Positions 9,081-17,033 of a stretch of DNA of 39,724 nt are shown here, piece by piece. The notes beneath the pieces are model-generated. The model was not told the origin of the DNA, searched no databases, and saw only the letters and a list, made by a program, of their open reading frames with translations. The stretch is taken from the NCBI GenBank assembly GCA_003022125.1, contig PXQH01000062.1:1-39724 (forward strand), read 5' to 3'. The first letter of the stretch is position 1; every line of letters begins with the position of its first letter. Position numbers and translations under genes: made by a program. The stretch comes from Cyanobacteria bacterium QS_8_64_29. GTDB lineage: Bacteria; Cyanobacteriota; Cyanobacteriia; Cyanobacteriales; Rubidibacteraceae.

Positions 9081-9101
9081 GATCGCGCGCGGTACTTGGG
9101 G

Positions 9102-9962
9102 TTATAGGGTGCCGCGGAACAAGCCCTGGGGCCGCAAGAGCAAAACCAACACCATCACCACCAGAGCTGCCGCCAGCTTGTACTGGGATCCCAGCAGCGG
9201 GACGCTCAGTTCCTGGGCCATGCCAATGATAAACGCGCCCGTGATCGCGCCGTAGGGATTGCCGATGCCGCCGGCAATCGTGGCCGCGAAGATCGGCAGC
9301 AGCAGGAACCAGCCCATATCGGGCCGCACGGCAGTCATGAGGCCGTAGGTCGTGCCGCCGATGGCCGCCAGCGTCCCGGCCAGCCCCCACGTCCAGAGCA
9401 CCACGCGATCGACATCAATCCCCGAGATGCGCGCCAGATCGATGTTGTCAGCCACAGCGCGCATGGCTTTGCCCATTCGGGTCCGCTGCAGCAGCAAATG
9501 CACTCCCAAAATGGCAGCGCCCGCCAGCGCGATCGCCACCACGCGAAAGAAGGCAATGTCGAGGCCGAACGCGTTCAGCGCCGGCATTACCGGCAAATCG
9601 TAGGAGCGGTTGCTACCGCCCCAGATCAGCAGCACCCCGCTGCGGACGAACAACCCCAAGCCAATGGAGGTAATAATGAGCGTAGCAGCTGAGGCGCGCG
9701 CGCTGCGGGTGGGGCGCCACAGCAGGCGCTCGGCGAGCAACATGGCAGCCACCGTGCCCAGGGCCCCGAGCGGCATGGCCGCCCAGAGACTGGCACCGCC
9801 CGTATTGGCAGCCCAACTCACATAAGCCCCCAAAGTCAGGAAATCGCCGTGGGCAAAGTTGGGCAGGCGCAGCACCCCAAAGGTCAGGGTTAGCCCCATT
9901 GCTGCCATCGCCAGGGTGCTACCGATGGCTAAGCCATTGATTGCTAGCTGCAGGAGTTCCAT
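9102..9962 (-). CDS. natD: Branched-chain/neutral amino acid ABC transporter permease, LivH/NatD type
   Basis: A 286-residue inner-membrane permease with about eight hydrophobic segments. It has the LivH hallmarks: LGLTLTFGVLRLPNFAHGDFLTLGAY-like N-terminus, GKAMRAVADNIDLARISGIDVDRV (the EAA-type coupling loop contacting the ATPase), and GGIGNPYGAITGAFIIG. In cyanobacteria the Nat neutral amino-acid transporter genes are scattered over the chromosome, so the absence of LivM, LivF/G and binding-protein partners here is expected. The assignment to natD rather than another LivH paralogue (for example urtB) rests on general resemblance. Confidence 0.85.
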   Translation of the reverse strand: MELLQLAINGLAIGSTLAMAAMGLTLTFGVLRLPNFAHGDFLTLGAYVSWAANTGGASLWAAMPLGALGTVAAMLLAERLLWRPTRSARASAATLIITSIGLGLFVRSGVLLIWGGSNRSYDLPVMPALNAFGLDIAFFRVVAIALAGAAILGVHLLLQRTRMGKAMRAVADNIDLARISGIDVDRVVLWTWGLAGTLAAIGGTTYGLMTAVRPDMGWFLLLPIFAATIAGGIGNPYGAITGAFIIGMAQELSVPLLGSQYKLAAALVVMVLVLLLRPQGLFRGTL

Positions 9963-10037
9963 ACGCCGTCGCTCGTTTCGCCATCGGCCGGCCAGCGCGG
10001 ATCGTAGCCGATACCGAGTCTCCCACGGCGGTTGCAG

Positions 10038-10346
10038 CTAGTCTGACTCAGCATCCAGCGAGCGGCGCTGCCACGGCCCGTAGTGCCGGGCGTAGTAAGC
10101 CAAGATGGCCTCAGCGCGCTGCTTGCTCTCGCCATCGAGCTCGGCGCTATAGGTGAGTCGCAGCCCTAGGGTTTGACTGCGCTCGTAATCGAATTGCTGC
10201 GCCTGTTGCGGAATGAGCTCGGCTTGTACGCCCTCGACTTGGCGCAGGTGAGCCGCTACCTCACAGTAAACGGCCAGCGAGAGCTTGGGGCAGCGGATGC
10301 GCTCCTGCCGGGGGGGCTGAGGCCTAGCGGCGCTCGCGTTTGCCAT
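10038..10346 (-). CDS. Small conserved cyanobacterial protein of unknown function
   Basis: About 102 residues from ATG 10346; the start overlaps the end of the upstream lipoprotein gene by 23 bp. The core CPKLSLAVYCEVAAHLRQVEGVQAELIPQQAQQFDYERSQTLGL-type region looks well ordered, with a helix followed by a beta-rich part, and resembles small unannotated cyanobacterial proteins I cannot name. The first 20 residues are basic and Pro-rich, so translation might start further in. The overlap points to co-transcription with the lipoprotein. The C-terminus ends RRSLDAESD. Confidence 0.65.
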   Translation of the reverse strand: MANASAARPQPPRQERIRCPKLSLAVYCEVAAHLRQVEGVQAELIPQQAQQFDYERSQTLGLRLTYSAELDGESKQRAEAILAYYARHYGPWQRRSLDAESD

Positions 10347-11307
10347 TGGGCTTGCTGTCTGAGTCGGACTGGGGGGGAGGTGGCAGCCGCTGCGCCGCGG
10401 GGGCATCCGTTTTGGGAAGAGTGGGCGCAACGGAGCCCACAGTCGCATTCGACCCCACCGTTTCGATCACTTGCTGTCCCTGCTGGGCCAAGACCACAGC
10501 AGGCGCTGGCTTGCGATTGGGGGCGATCTGCTTGATGCGAACGTGGCCGTCGGCCAAGACATCGCCTTCGCTGACGCGCTGGACGGCGCCCTCAGGGAGT
10601 TCGACGATCGCCCGAGCGCTCCCGCCGATCTGAACGATCCCCGTCACGCGGAGGGCGCGGGCCTGTTGCGCTAGCGGCGTTGGCTCCTCCAACTCGCCCG
10701 CGGCTTTGGCTAACTCTGACTCGGTGGCCTCGGGTGGGGGACCGGCGGGCGAGCGGCGGGCAGGCGACGTTTCTTCCGGCGGCGCCGGTTTCCGCTTGTC
10801 AGGTTGCGATTGTGTTGTGGTGCTGTCAGAGGCCGACTTTGCCGTGGGGGAGCGTTTATTCCCAGGAGAGGTTTTCTCCTTCTCTGACGGCGCCGGTTTC
10901 TGTTCGCTAGGTTGCGATCCCGTTTTAGCGCCGTTGGAGGCCGATCCTGCCGTTGGGGAGCGTTGGTCCGGTGGCGGACTGGGTTGCGATCGGGCTGCGG
11001 TCTTGCCAGACGCTGGGGATTGGCCCTCATCCGAGCCAGGGGCCGGGCGAGCGGGAACGGCAAACCCGGCAAAGGGATCCTGCCCTGAGGGCTGCTTGGG
11101 GGTGTTTTGGGCAAGCTGCTCCGGATCGGCCGCCGAGCGCAACCCCGACAGCGGCTCGGGCGAGGGCTCAAACTCGCGCCCTTGGAACAGGTCCTCAGGT
11201 GGCTGCTGCTGCGAGTCTGAGCTCGGCGCCTGTTGCTCGCTATCGCCACCGCAGCCGCCTAGGGCGAGGGCGAACGCCCCAACCGCCGCTTGCCATTGCC
11301 GTCCCAT
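10324..11307 (-). CDS. Proline-rich repeat lipoprotein with C-terminal PilP/GspC-like domain
   Basis: The 327-residue product starts MGRQWQAAVGAFALALGGCGG, a lipoprotein signal with Cys 19. Residues 25-190 are low-complexity Pro/Ser/Lys/Gln, including imperfect 36-residue repeats (blocks beginning SQPSEQKPAPSEKEK and SQPDKRKPAPPEE). The C-terminal part, ALRVTGIVQIGGSARAIVELPEG through VSEGDVLADGHVRIKQI, resembles the small beta domain of PilP/GspC inner-membrane pilus or secretion proteins. A role in a periplasm-spanning complex is therefore possible but unproven. It is the first gene of the minus-strand run and divergent from the divinyl reductase gene. Confidence 0.75.
   Translation of the reverse strand: MGRQWQAAVGAFALALGGCGGDSEQQAPSSDSQQQPPEDLFQGREFEPSPEPLSGLRSAADPEQLAQNTPKQPSGQDPFAGFAVPARPAPGSDEGQSPASGKTAARSQPSPPPDQRSPTAGSASNGAKTGSQPSEQKPAPSEKEKTSPGNKRSPTAKSASDSTTTQSQPDKRKPAPPEETSPARRSPAGPPPEATESELAKAAGELEEPTPLAQQARALRVTGIVQIGGSARAIVELPEGAVQRVSEGDVLADGHVRIKQIAPNRKPAPAVVLAQQGQQVIETVGSNATVGSVAPTLPKTDAPAAQRLPPPPQSDSDSKPNGKRERR
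10775..11000 (-). repeat. Imperfect 108-bp (36-residue) tandem repeats inside the lipoprotein gene
   Basis: The block GCGCCGGTTT starts at 10782 and again at 10890, a 108-bp period that preserves frame. The flanking text (GGTTGCGAT, GAGGCCGA, GGGGAGCG) recurs in the same order, with a partial third copy near 10980. At protein level this gives repeated SQP...KPAP...SPT.SAS units. In-frame coding repeats like these can change copy number. Confidence 0.75.
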
Positions 11308-11403
11308 GTTGCGATTTACATTCGTTTAAATGCGCCTGGTTCGGCGCTGGGCGCTGGCTTACGGTAAGGGCACAGCCACCGCTAGCGAGGGAACGGTCGT
11401 CCC

Positions 11404-12597
11404 ATGAACGCGCCTGCGCCCCATCATAAGGCTCAAGGCCTCAAGCCCGGCAAGCCGCGCCCGGCTAAAGAGCTCTGCAGCGAGTGCGGCCTGTGCGATA
11501 CCTACTACATCCACTACGTCAAAGAGGCCTGCGCGTTTCTCAACGAGCAAATTGCCGAGCTGGAGGCCCAAGCCCACGGCCGCAGCCGCAACCTGGACGA
11601 CCCTGACGATTGGTACTTTGGCGTTCGCCAAAACATGGTGGCGGCGCGCAAGCAAGAGCCCATCGAGGGGGCGCAGTGGACTGGCATTGTCAGCACCATC
11701 GCCTGCGAAATGCTCCAGCAGGGCGAAGTCGAGGGTGTAGTTTGCGTGCAAAACAGCGAGCAGGACCGCTTCCAACCCGAGCCCATCATTGCCACCACCA
11801 CTGACGAGATCCTGGCCGCGCGCGTCAACAAGCCCACGCTCTCGCCCAATCTCTCGGTCCTGGAGCAGGTTGAGTGCTCGGGCATGAAGCGCTTGCTGAT
11901 CATTGGCGTGGGCTGCCAAATTCAAGCGTTGCGATCGGTCGAGCGCGAGCTGGGGCTCGAGAAGCTCTACGTGCTGGGCACGCCTTGCGTGGATAACGTC
12001 ACCCGCGAGGGGCTGCAAAAGTTTTTGGAAACGACTAGCCAATCCCCCGATACGGTCGTCCAGTACGAGTTCATGCAGGACTTTCGGGTACACTTCAAGC
12101 ACGAAGATGGCTCAGTCGAGAAAGTGCCGTTTTTCGGGCTCAATACCAAAGAACTCAAAGACATCTTTGCCCCCTCCTGCATGAGCTGCTTCGACTATGT
12201 CAACTCGCTAGCCGATCTGGTTGTGGGCTACATGGGGGCGCCGTTTGCCTACCAGTGGCTGGTGGTCCGCAACGAGACCGGGCAGCAGATGCTGGATATG
12301 GTCTGGGACCAGCTCGAGACCCAGCCGGTCACCTCCAAAGGCAACCGCAAAAATGCGGTCCAGCAGAGCATTCCCGCTTACGAAAAAGGCATTACGCTCC
12401 CCATGTGGGCCGCCCGCCTCATGGGGGTGATTATCGAGCGCATTGGCCCGCAAGGCCTGGAGTACGCGCGCTTTTCCATCGACTCGCACTTTGCGCGCAA
12501 CTACCTCTACGTGCAGCGCAACTACCCCAACAAGCTTGAGGACCACGTGCCCGAGTTTGCCAAGCGCATCGTCGGGCAGTATGAGCTGCCGGAGTGA
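11404..12597 (+). CDS. bciB: Slr1923-type divinyl (proto)chlorophyllide 8-vinyl reductase, FrhB family
   Basis: A 397-residue ferredoxin-dependent flavo/iron-sulfur reductase. The CSECGLCDTYY cluster near residue 24, GVGCQIQALRSVE, YVLGTPCVDNVTREGL and PSCMSCFDYVNSLADLVVGYMG are the conserved blocks of the FrhB/FdhB family branch that includes Synechocystis Slr1923. That protein reduces the 8-vinyl group in chlorophyll synthesis, and plant 7-hydroxymethyl chlorophyll a reductase is related. The substrate here is inferred from family membership. It is the only chlorophyll-pathway gene in the window. The stop is 1 bp from that of the convergent antiporter gene. Confidence 0.9.
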   Translation: MNAPAPHHKAQGLKPGKPRPAKELCSECGLCDTYYIHYVKEACAFLNEQIAELEAQAHGRSRNLDDPDDWYFGVRQNMVAARKQEPIEGAQWTGIVSTIACEMLQQGEVEGVVCVQNSEQDRFQPEPIIATTTDEILAARVNKPTLSPNLSVLEQVECSGMKRLLIIGVGCQIQALRSVERELGLEKLYVLGTPCVDNVTREGLQKFLETTSQSPDTVVQYEFMQDFRVHFKHEDGSVEKVPFFGLNTKELKDIFAPSCMSCFDYVNSLADLVVGYMGAPFAYQWLVVRNETGQQMLDMVWDQLETQPVTSKGNRKNAVQQSIPAYEKGITLPMWAARLMGVIIERIGPQGLEYARFSIDSHFARNYLYVQRNYPNKLEDHVPEFAKRIVGQYELPE

Positions 12598-12598
12598 C

Positions 12599-14215
12599 CT
12601 AGCGCTCGGCCAAGCGCTCTTGCGAGGGGGCGGCCGCGGCCGAGTCGCTACCGTCGCCCTGCTCCAGGATGGTCGGCACCAGCAGCGGTGGGGTCTGCTC
12701 CAAAAAACCTGCTCGCACGAAGGCAGCGTAAATGCCGGTCTCCATGGCAATGAGCTCGCGCTGCAGTTGCTCGTCCGCCATGGCCTCTAGGGAAGGGGGA
12801 TCCTGCTTTTGCCCTTCCAGTTCGCCTTGCAGCTTGCCCAGCTCCTGGCGCACGAGCTCGCGGTAGCGGAAAAACTTGGGGTTGAGCTCCCAGCGCTTGA
12901 CCACATCGTCTTGGTGGAGGTGATTGAGGATCTGGTTGAGGGCGACCGAGCGCGCGATCACGCGTACGTAGTTGTCCGGCGTTCCCGGATTGCTCCCTTT
13001 TAGGCCCAACCACTCCAGTAGCGGCTTGGCAGTTAACCCCTGCACCAGCAGCGTAAACAGCACCACCCCAAACACCGTGGCCTCAATTGCCTGCCGCTGC
13101 ACCAATACAATGGGGACGCTCAGCGCGAGCGCGATCGACACTGAGCCCCGCAATCCCGTCCACCACAGCAACGTCTGCTCGCGCCAATCAATCTGCGAGC
13201 CCGCCAGCCAATAGCTCAAGCCGCCCAAGCCGTAAACGGCTAGCGCGCGCGAGACCACAACGGCGCCAATGGCGGCTGCAATGGGCAAAAGGTTATTGCC
13301 CAAATTGGTAAAGTTGATCTGGTCGCCAATGAGCAAAAAGACGATCGAGTTGACCAGAAACGCCACAAACCCCAAAAACTCGGTCAGGACTTGGTGTTTT
13401 TGGGGATTGAGCCGGTGGGTGCCAAACGAGCCCAAAATGGCGCCGGCGGTAATAACTGCAACCACGCCCGAGCCGCCCAACTCCTCGGTCGCCAAGTACG
13501 TGCCGTAAGCCGCCACCAACAGCAACGAGCGGCCCAGAAAGCGCAGGTCGGAGCTGGGGATGAGATAGGACAGGGTCAGGCCCAGCAGCGACCCGACAAC
13601 CAAGCCGATGCCCACTAGCGCCAGCACCTGAGCGCTCAGGGCCAGCGAGTTCGTCATGGCGAGCTCGACTGGCAGATCCATCAGCAGTACAAAGGTGACG
13701 ACCGCCAGGGCCGAGTTGAACAAGTTTTCGCCCTCAGTCAACACCATCAGGCGTTTGCTAACGCCCAACTTGCCAAACAGGGCTGTGATGGGGGCGGGCG
13801 AGGTTGCGGCCAAGCTAGCCCCCGCGAGTAGGGCAATGTGAATCGAGACGCCAGCGAATGCCGTCAGGGCCAGCGCAACGCAGGCAATGGTGACCACAAC
13901 CCCCAGACCGGCGTAGAGCGCGATAGGAATCCACTCGCGCTTGAGCAGGGTCCAGTCCAGGTCCCAGGCCGTTTTAAACAGCAGCGGTGGGACGAAAACG
14001 AACAGCGTGACTTCGGGCGGCAGCGCGATCAGGCGCACGTCGAGCAGGGAGAACCCCAACCCGACAATCACCAGCAGCAGTGTATAGGGGATATCGCGAA
14101 ACGGGCGCAGCAGTTGCGATAGGGTGGCGACGCTCAGCGATACCGAAAGGACCAGCAGAAACTGCTTGAGGTTCTGTTGGACGGCGACTTCGCCGACAAC
14201 GTTTTCTAAAGCCAT
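12599..14215 (-). CDS. NhaP-type (CPA1) sodium/proton antiporter
   Basis: A 538-residue membrane protein with about twelve hydrophobic segments and a cytoplasmic C-terminal tail of about 110 residues. Segments include FVFVPPLLFKTAWDLDW, LLAGASLAATSPAPITALFGKLGVSKRL and TEGENLFNSALAVV. The usual CPA1 ion-binding ND motif reads NSALAVV here where others have N-D-G, which deserves attention. The late helix WWTGLRGSVSIALALSVP carries the conserved GLRGSVS-type motif. It probably exchanges Na+ or K+ for H+ in salt or pH homeostasis. No partner genes are adjacent. Confidence 0.87.
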   Translation of the reverse strand: MALENVVGEVAVQQNLKQFLLVLSVSLSVATLSQLLRPFRDIPYTLLLVIVGLGFSLLDVRLIALPPEVTLFVFVPPLLFKTAWDLDWTLLKREWIPIALYAGLGVVVTIACVALALTAFAGVSIHIALLAGASLAATSPAPITALFGKLGVSKRLMVLTEGENLFNSALAVVTFVLLMDLPVELAMTNSLALSAQVLALVGIGLVVGSLLGLTLSYLIPSSDLRFLGRSLLLVAAYGTYLATEELGGSGVVAVITAGAILGSFGTHRLNPQKHQVLTEFLGFVAFLVNSIVFLLIGDQINFTNLGNNLLPIAAAIGAVVVSRALAVYGLGGLSYWLAGSQIDWREQTLLWWTGLRGSVSIALALSVPIVLVQRQAIEATVFGVVLFTLLVQGLTAKPLLEWLGLKGSNPGTPDNYVRVIARSVALNQILNHLHQDDVVKRWELNPKFFRYRELVRQELGKLQGELEGQKQDPPSLEAMADEQLQRELIAMETGIYAAFVRAGFLEQTPPLLVPTILEQGDGSDSAAAAPSQERLAER

Positions 14216-14556
14216 AACGTGAGGTTGCGCCTAGCTCGCTACATGCGGCCTAGCTCACCCGCTAAAAGCCGTGGCGTTACGCACCTCACACCTCAAAACA
14301 AACGAGCAACCGGAGCGGCGTCCTAGGTTGCCATTAACTGGCTCCACTGGCTTTGCGCGCGATCGCGTGGCGTTAGAACCGTTTTGTTGGAGCAGCGCCT
14401 GCTAGATAGGGGTTGCTTCGCCTATGAGTGTAAACGATCGCGCCGCTTGGCGAAACAGTTGCAATGCCTAGTGAGCCGCCCGTTAGGGACCAGCGGGGGG
14501 CAGTTTGCTAAATTGAAGGTCTTAGCGCGAGCCGGGCAAGGGGCAACTCGCAGGGT
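14216..14556. promoter_or_regulatory. 341-bp divergent intergenic region with candidate lysC promoter
   Basis: No gene is supported here. An extended -10-like element TG-C-TAAATT lies at 14506-14514, about 43 bp before the lysC ATG; no clear -35 is seen. One HIP1-like GCGATCGC core lies near 14360. A 15-codon ATG frame at 14423-14470 has no lysine or threonine run and no convincing ribosome site, so it is not called as an attenuation leader. Confidence 0.35.
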
Positions 14557-16395
14557 ATGGCGCTAATCGTGCAGAAATACGGCGGTAGCTCGGTTGCCTC
14601 GGTCGAGCGCATCCAAGCCGTCGCCCAGCGGGTGGCACGCTCGGCGGCAGCAGGCGATCGGGTGGTAGCGGTCGTCTCGGCCATGGGCAAAACGACTGAC
14701 GAGCTCATCGCGCTGGCGGATCGGGTATCGGCCTCCCCCGATCGCCGCGAGATGGACATGTTGCTGTCCACCGGCGAGCAGGTCTCCATCGCGCTGCTGA
14801 GCATGGCCCTGCAGGCGCTGGACCAGCCGGCGATTTCGCTCACGGGCGCGCAGGTGGGCATTGTCACCGAAACCCAACACAACCGCGCCCGCATCCTCAA
14901 CATCCAGACCGAGCGGTTGTGGCGCCACCTGGCGCAGGGCAAGGTCGTAGTCGTCGCGGGATTTCAGGGGATTGCCGGTCAGGGCGAGCTCGAAATTACC
15001 ACCCTGGGGCGGGGCGGCTCGGACACCTCGGCTGTGGCCACCGCGACTGCCCTAGGCGCCGATCGCTGCGAGATCTATACCGATGTGCCCGGCATTCTGA
15101 CCGCAGACCCCAGCCTGGTTCCCCAGGCCCAAATCGTCTCGGCCATCACCTGCGATGAGATGTTGGAGCTGGCCAGCCTGGGGGCCAAGGTGCTGCATCC
15201 GCGCGCCGTTGAGATTGCGCGCAACTACGGCGTCCCGTTGGTCGTGCGCTCGGCCTGGAACGATGCCCCCGGTACGCGGGTCTTATCGCCGGTGCCTAAA
15301 CCCCGCTCCACCGACAACCTCGAAGTCGGCAAGGCTGTGGATGCCGTGGAGCTCGAGCGCGATCGCGCCAAGCTATCGCTCATGCGCGTGCCCGACTCGC
15401 CCGGCATTGCCGCCCGCCTGTTCGGTGAGATCGCCCATCAGGAGGTCGATGTGGATCTGATCGCGCAGTCGGTCTATGAGGGCAACACCAACGATATTGC
15501 CTTTACAGTGCGGCGCGCCTCGCTCGGGGTCGCCGAAGCCGTAGCCGAGGCGATCACGCCCGCGTTGGGCGACCCCACGGCTGCTGCCAGCCACCCGCCT
15601 GAGGTGGCCCTGGAGCGGGAGGTGGCCGAAATCGCCATCTCCGGGGCCGGGATGATCGGGCGCCCCGGCATCGCCGCCACCATGTTCTCGGCACTCAACG
15701 ACGCGGGCGTCAACATCCAGATCGTCTCCACCTCGGAGGTCAAAGTCAGCTGCATCATTGCGCTCCCGGCAGCGCCCGAGTCGCCCTCGAGCGAGGCGCT
15801 GCTTGATCGGGTCATTGCCGGGCTGTGCCGCACCTTCGAGATCGGCAGCTCCCCCGTTCACCTGCCAGCCGGCGATCGCGAGGCGGCAGCGCCGGCGGTG
15901 CGCGGGGTAGCCCTCGATACCGATCGGGCCCGACTGGCCGTCCGCCACGTCCCTGATCGCCCCGGAACGGCAGCCCGCATCTTCAACCACTTGGCTCAGG
16001 AGCGCGTTCAGATCGACACCATCGTGCAATCCCAGCGCTCGCGCCTGCACCGCGGACAACCCACCCGCGATATTGCCTTCACCGTGCCCTCGGCCGATGC
16101 CGAGGCCGCCCAGGCAGCCTTGCAGGCGCTGGCTCCGGGGCTGGACTGCGGCGAAGTGTTGCTCGATACGGCCATTTCTAAAGTGAGTGCCGTAGGCTCG
16201 GGGATGCTGGAGCAGCCCGGGGTGGCGGCGCGGATGTTTGCGGCCCTGGCCGAGCGCGGCATCAACATTCAAACCATTGCCACCTCCGAGATCAAAATCA
16301 GCTGCGTGGTGGCCCAAGCGCACGGTCCGGCCGCTCTGGAGGCCGTTCATACGGCTTTCGGGCTGGCCCAGCACCAAGCGCCCGTGCCGGCCTGA
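14557..16395 (+). CDS. lysC: Aspartate kinase with four ACT domains
   Basis: Phosphorylates aspartate, the first step to lysine, threonine and methionine. The kinase domain (residues 1 to about 245) has KYGGSSV at 7-13, STGEQVS, and FQGIAGQGELEITTLGRGGSDTSA. The C-terminal half holds two ACT pairs, seen as repeated RVPDSPGIAARLF / ISGAGMIGRPGIAATMFSAL and RHVPDRPGTAARIF / AVGSGMLEQPGVAARMFAAL, each with INIQ.I.TSE.K.SC. Length 612 matches the duplicated-ACT cyanobacterial form; the usual bacterial form has one pair. Feedback inhibition by Lys and Thr is expected for the family. Confidence 0.96.
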   Translation: MALIVQKYGGSSVASVERIQAVAQRVARSAAAGDRVVAVVSAMGKTTDELIALADRVSASPDRREMDMLLSTGEQVSIALLSMALQALDQPAISLTGAQVGIVTETQHNRARILNIQTERLWRHLAQGKVVVVAGFQGIAGQGELEITTLGRGGSDTSAVATATALGADRCEIYTDVPGILTADPSLVPQAQIVSAITCDEMLELASLGAKVLHPRAVEIARNYGVPLVVRSAWNDAPGTRVLSPVPKPRSTDNLEVGKAVDAVELERDRAKLSLMRVPDSPGIAARLFGEIAHQEVDVDLIAQSVYEGNTNDIAFTVRRASLGVAEAVAEAITPALGDPTAAASHPPEVALEREVAEIAISGAGMIGRPGIAATMFSALNDAGVNIQIVSTSEVKVSCIIALPAAPESPSSEALLDRVIAGLCRTFEIGSSPVHLPAGDREAAAPAVRGVALDTDRARLAVRHVPDRPGTAARIFNHLAQERVQIDTIVQSQRSRLHRGQPTRDIAFTVPSADAEAAQAALQALAPGLDCGEVLLDTAISKVSAVGSGMLEQPGVAARMFAALAERGINIQTIATSEIKISCVVAQAHGPAALEAVHTAFGLAQHQAPVPA

Positions 16396-16442
16396 ACCAG
16401 AGGCTATTAGATAGGAAGGGACTGTTGAGGTGAGGAGCTAGC

Positions 16443-16994
16443 ATGCACCAGCACGGCGTCACGATTTGGTTTACCGGGCTCAGCGGCGCTGGCAAAAGCA
16501 CGATCGCCCGAGCCCTGGCGGAGCAGCTGCGCGCGCGCGGCCACAATCTGGAACTGCTCGATGGCGATGTCGTCCGCCAGAACCTGACCAAGGGACTGGG
16601 CTTTAGCAAAGAAGATCGCGACGAAAACATCCGCCGCATCGGCTTTGTGGCGCATTTGCTCACCCGTAACGGCACCATCGCCATTGTCTCGGCCATCTCG
16701 CCCTACCGCGCCGTGCGCGAGGAGGTGCGGCAGCGCATCGGCCACTTTGTCGAGGTGTATGTCAGCACGCCGCTAGAGGTCTGCGAAGCCCGCGATGTCA
16801 AAGGGCTCTACCGCAAGGCTCGCTCGGGCGAAATCCAGCAGTTCACCGGCATCGACGATCCTTACGAACCGCCGCTGACCCCAGAAATCGAGTGCCAGAC
16901 TGATCGCGAAACCGTGCAGCAGAGCTTGGACAAGATCGAGGCGGCGCTGGCGTCGTGGGGCTATCTTCCCCAAACCAGCGACCTCAAGCGCTAG
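16443..16994 (+). CDS. cysC: Adenylyl-sulfate kinase
   Basis: Phosphorylates APS to PAPS in sulfate activation. The 183-residue protein has the P-loop GLSGAGKST at residues 12-20, [35 protein letters not shown], and [14 protein letters not shown], all standard for CysC. A ribosome site GAGGAG lies 9 bp upstream of the ATG. It is followed after 39 bp by an SLC13-type sulfate permease and then by a PAP phosphatase, a compact pathway cluster. Confidence 0.97.
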   Translation: MHQHGVTIWFTGLSGAGKSTIARALAEQLRARGHNLELLDGDVVRQNLTKGLGFSKEDRDENIRRIGFVAHLLTRNGTIAIVSAISPYRAVREEVRQRIGHFVEVYVSTPLEVCEARDVKGLYRKARSGEIQQFTGIDDPYEPPLTPEIECQTDRETVQQSLDKIEAALASWGYLPQTSDLKR

Positions 16995-17033
16995 CAGCGG
17001 CAGCGCGCTCGGAGGCAACTGGCTGGCTCGCCA

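Noticed and set aside
8341-9390. N-terminal extension of the cobT frame giving a 721-codon ORF
   Set aside because: The extra 350 codons overlap the well-supported DUF2232 and natD genes in another frame, and the translation is low-complexity Arg/Gly/Ala-rich. The GTGA overlap gives a natural cobT start at 8340.
14423-14470. 15-codon frame upstream of lysC as an attenuation leader
   Set aside because: No lysine or threonine codon run, no good ribosome site and no terminator hairpin after it.
15373-16377. 334-codon minus-strand ORF opposite lysC
   Set aside because: Lies wholly inside the ACT-domain half of lysC; composition is that of a GC-skew shadow.
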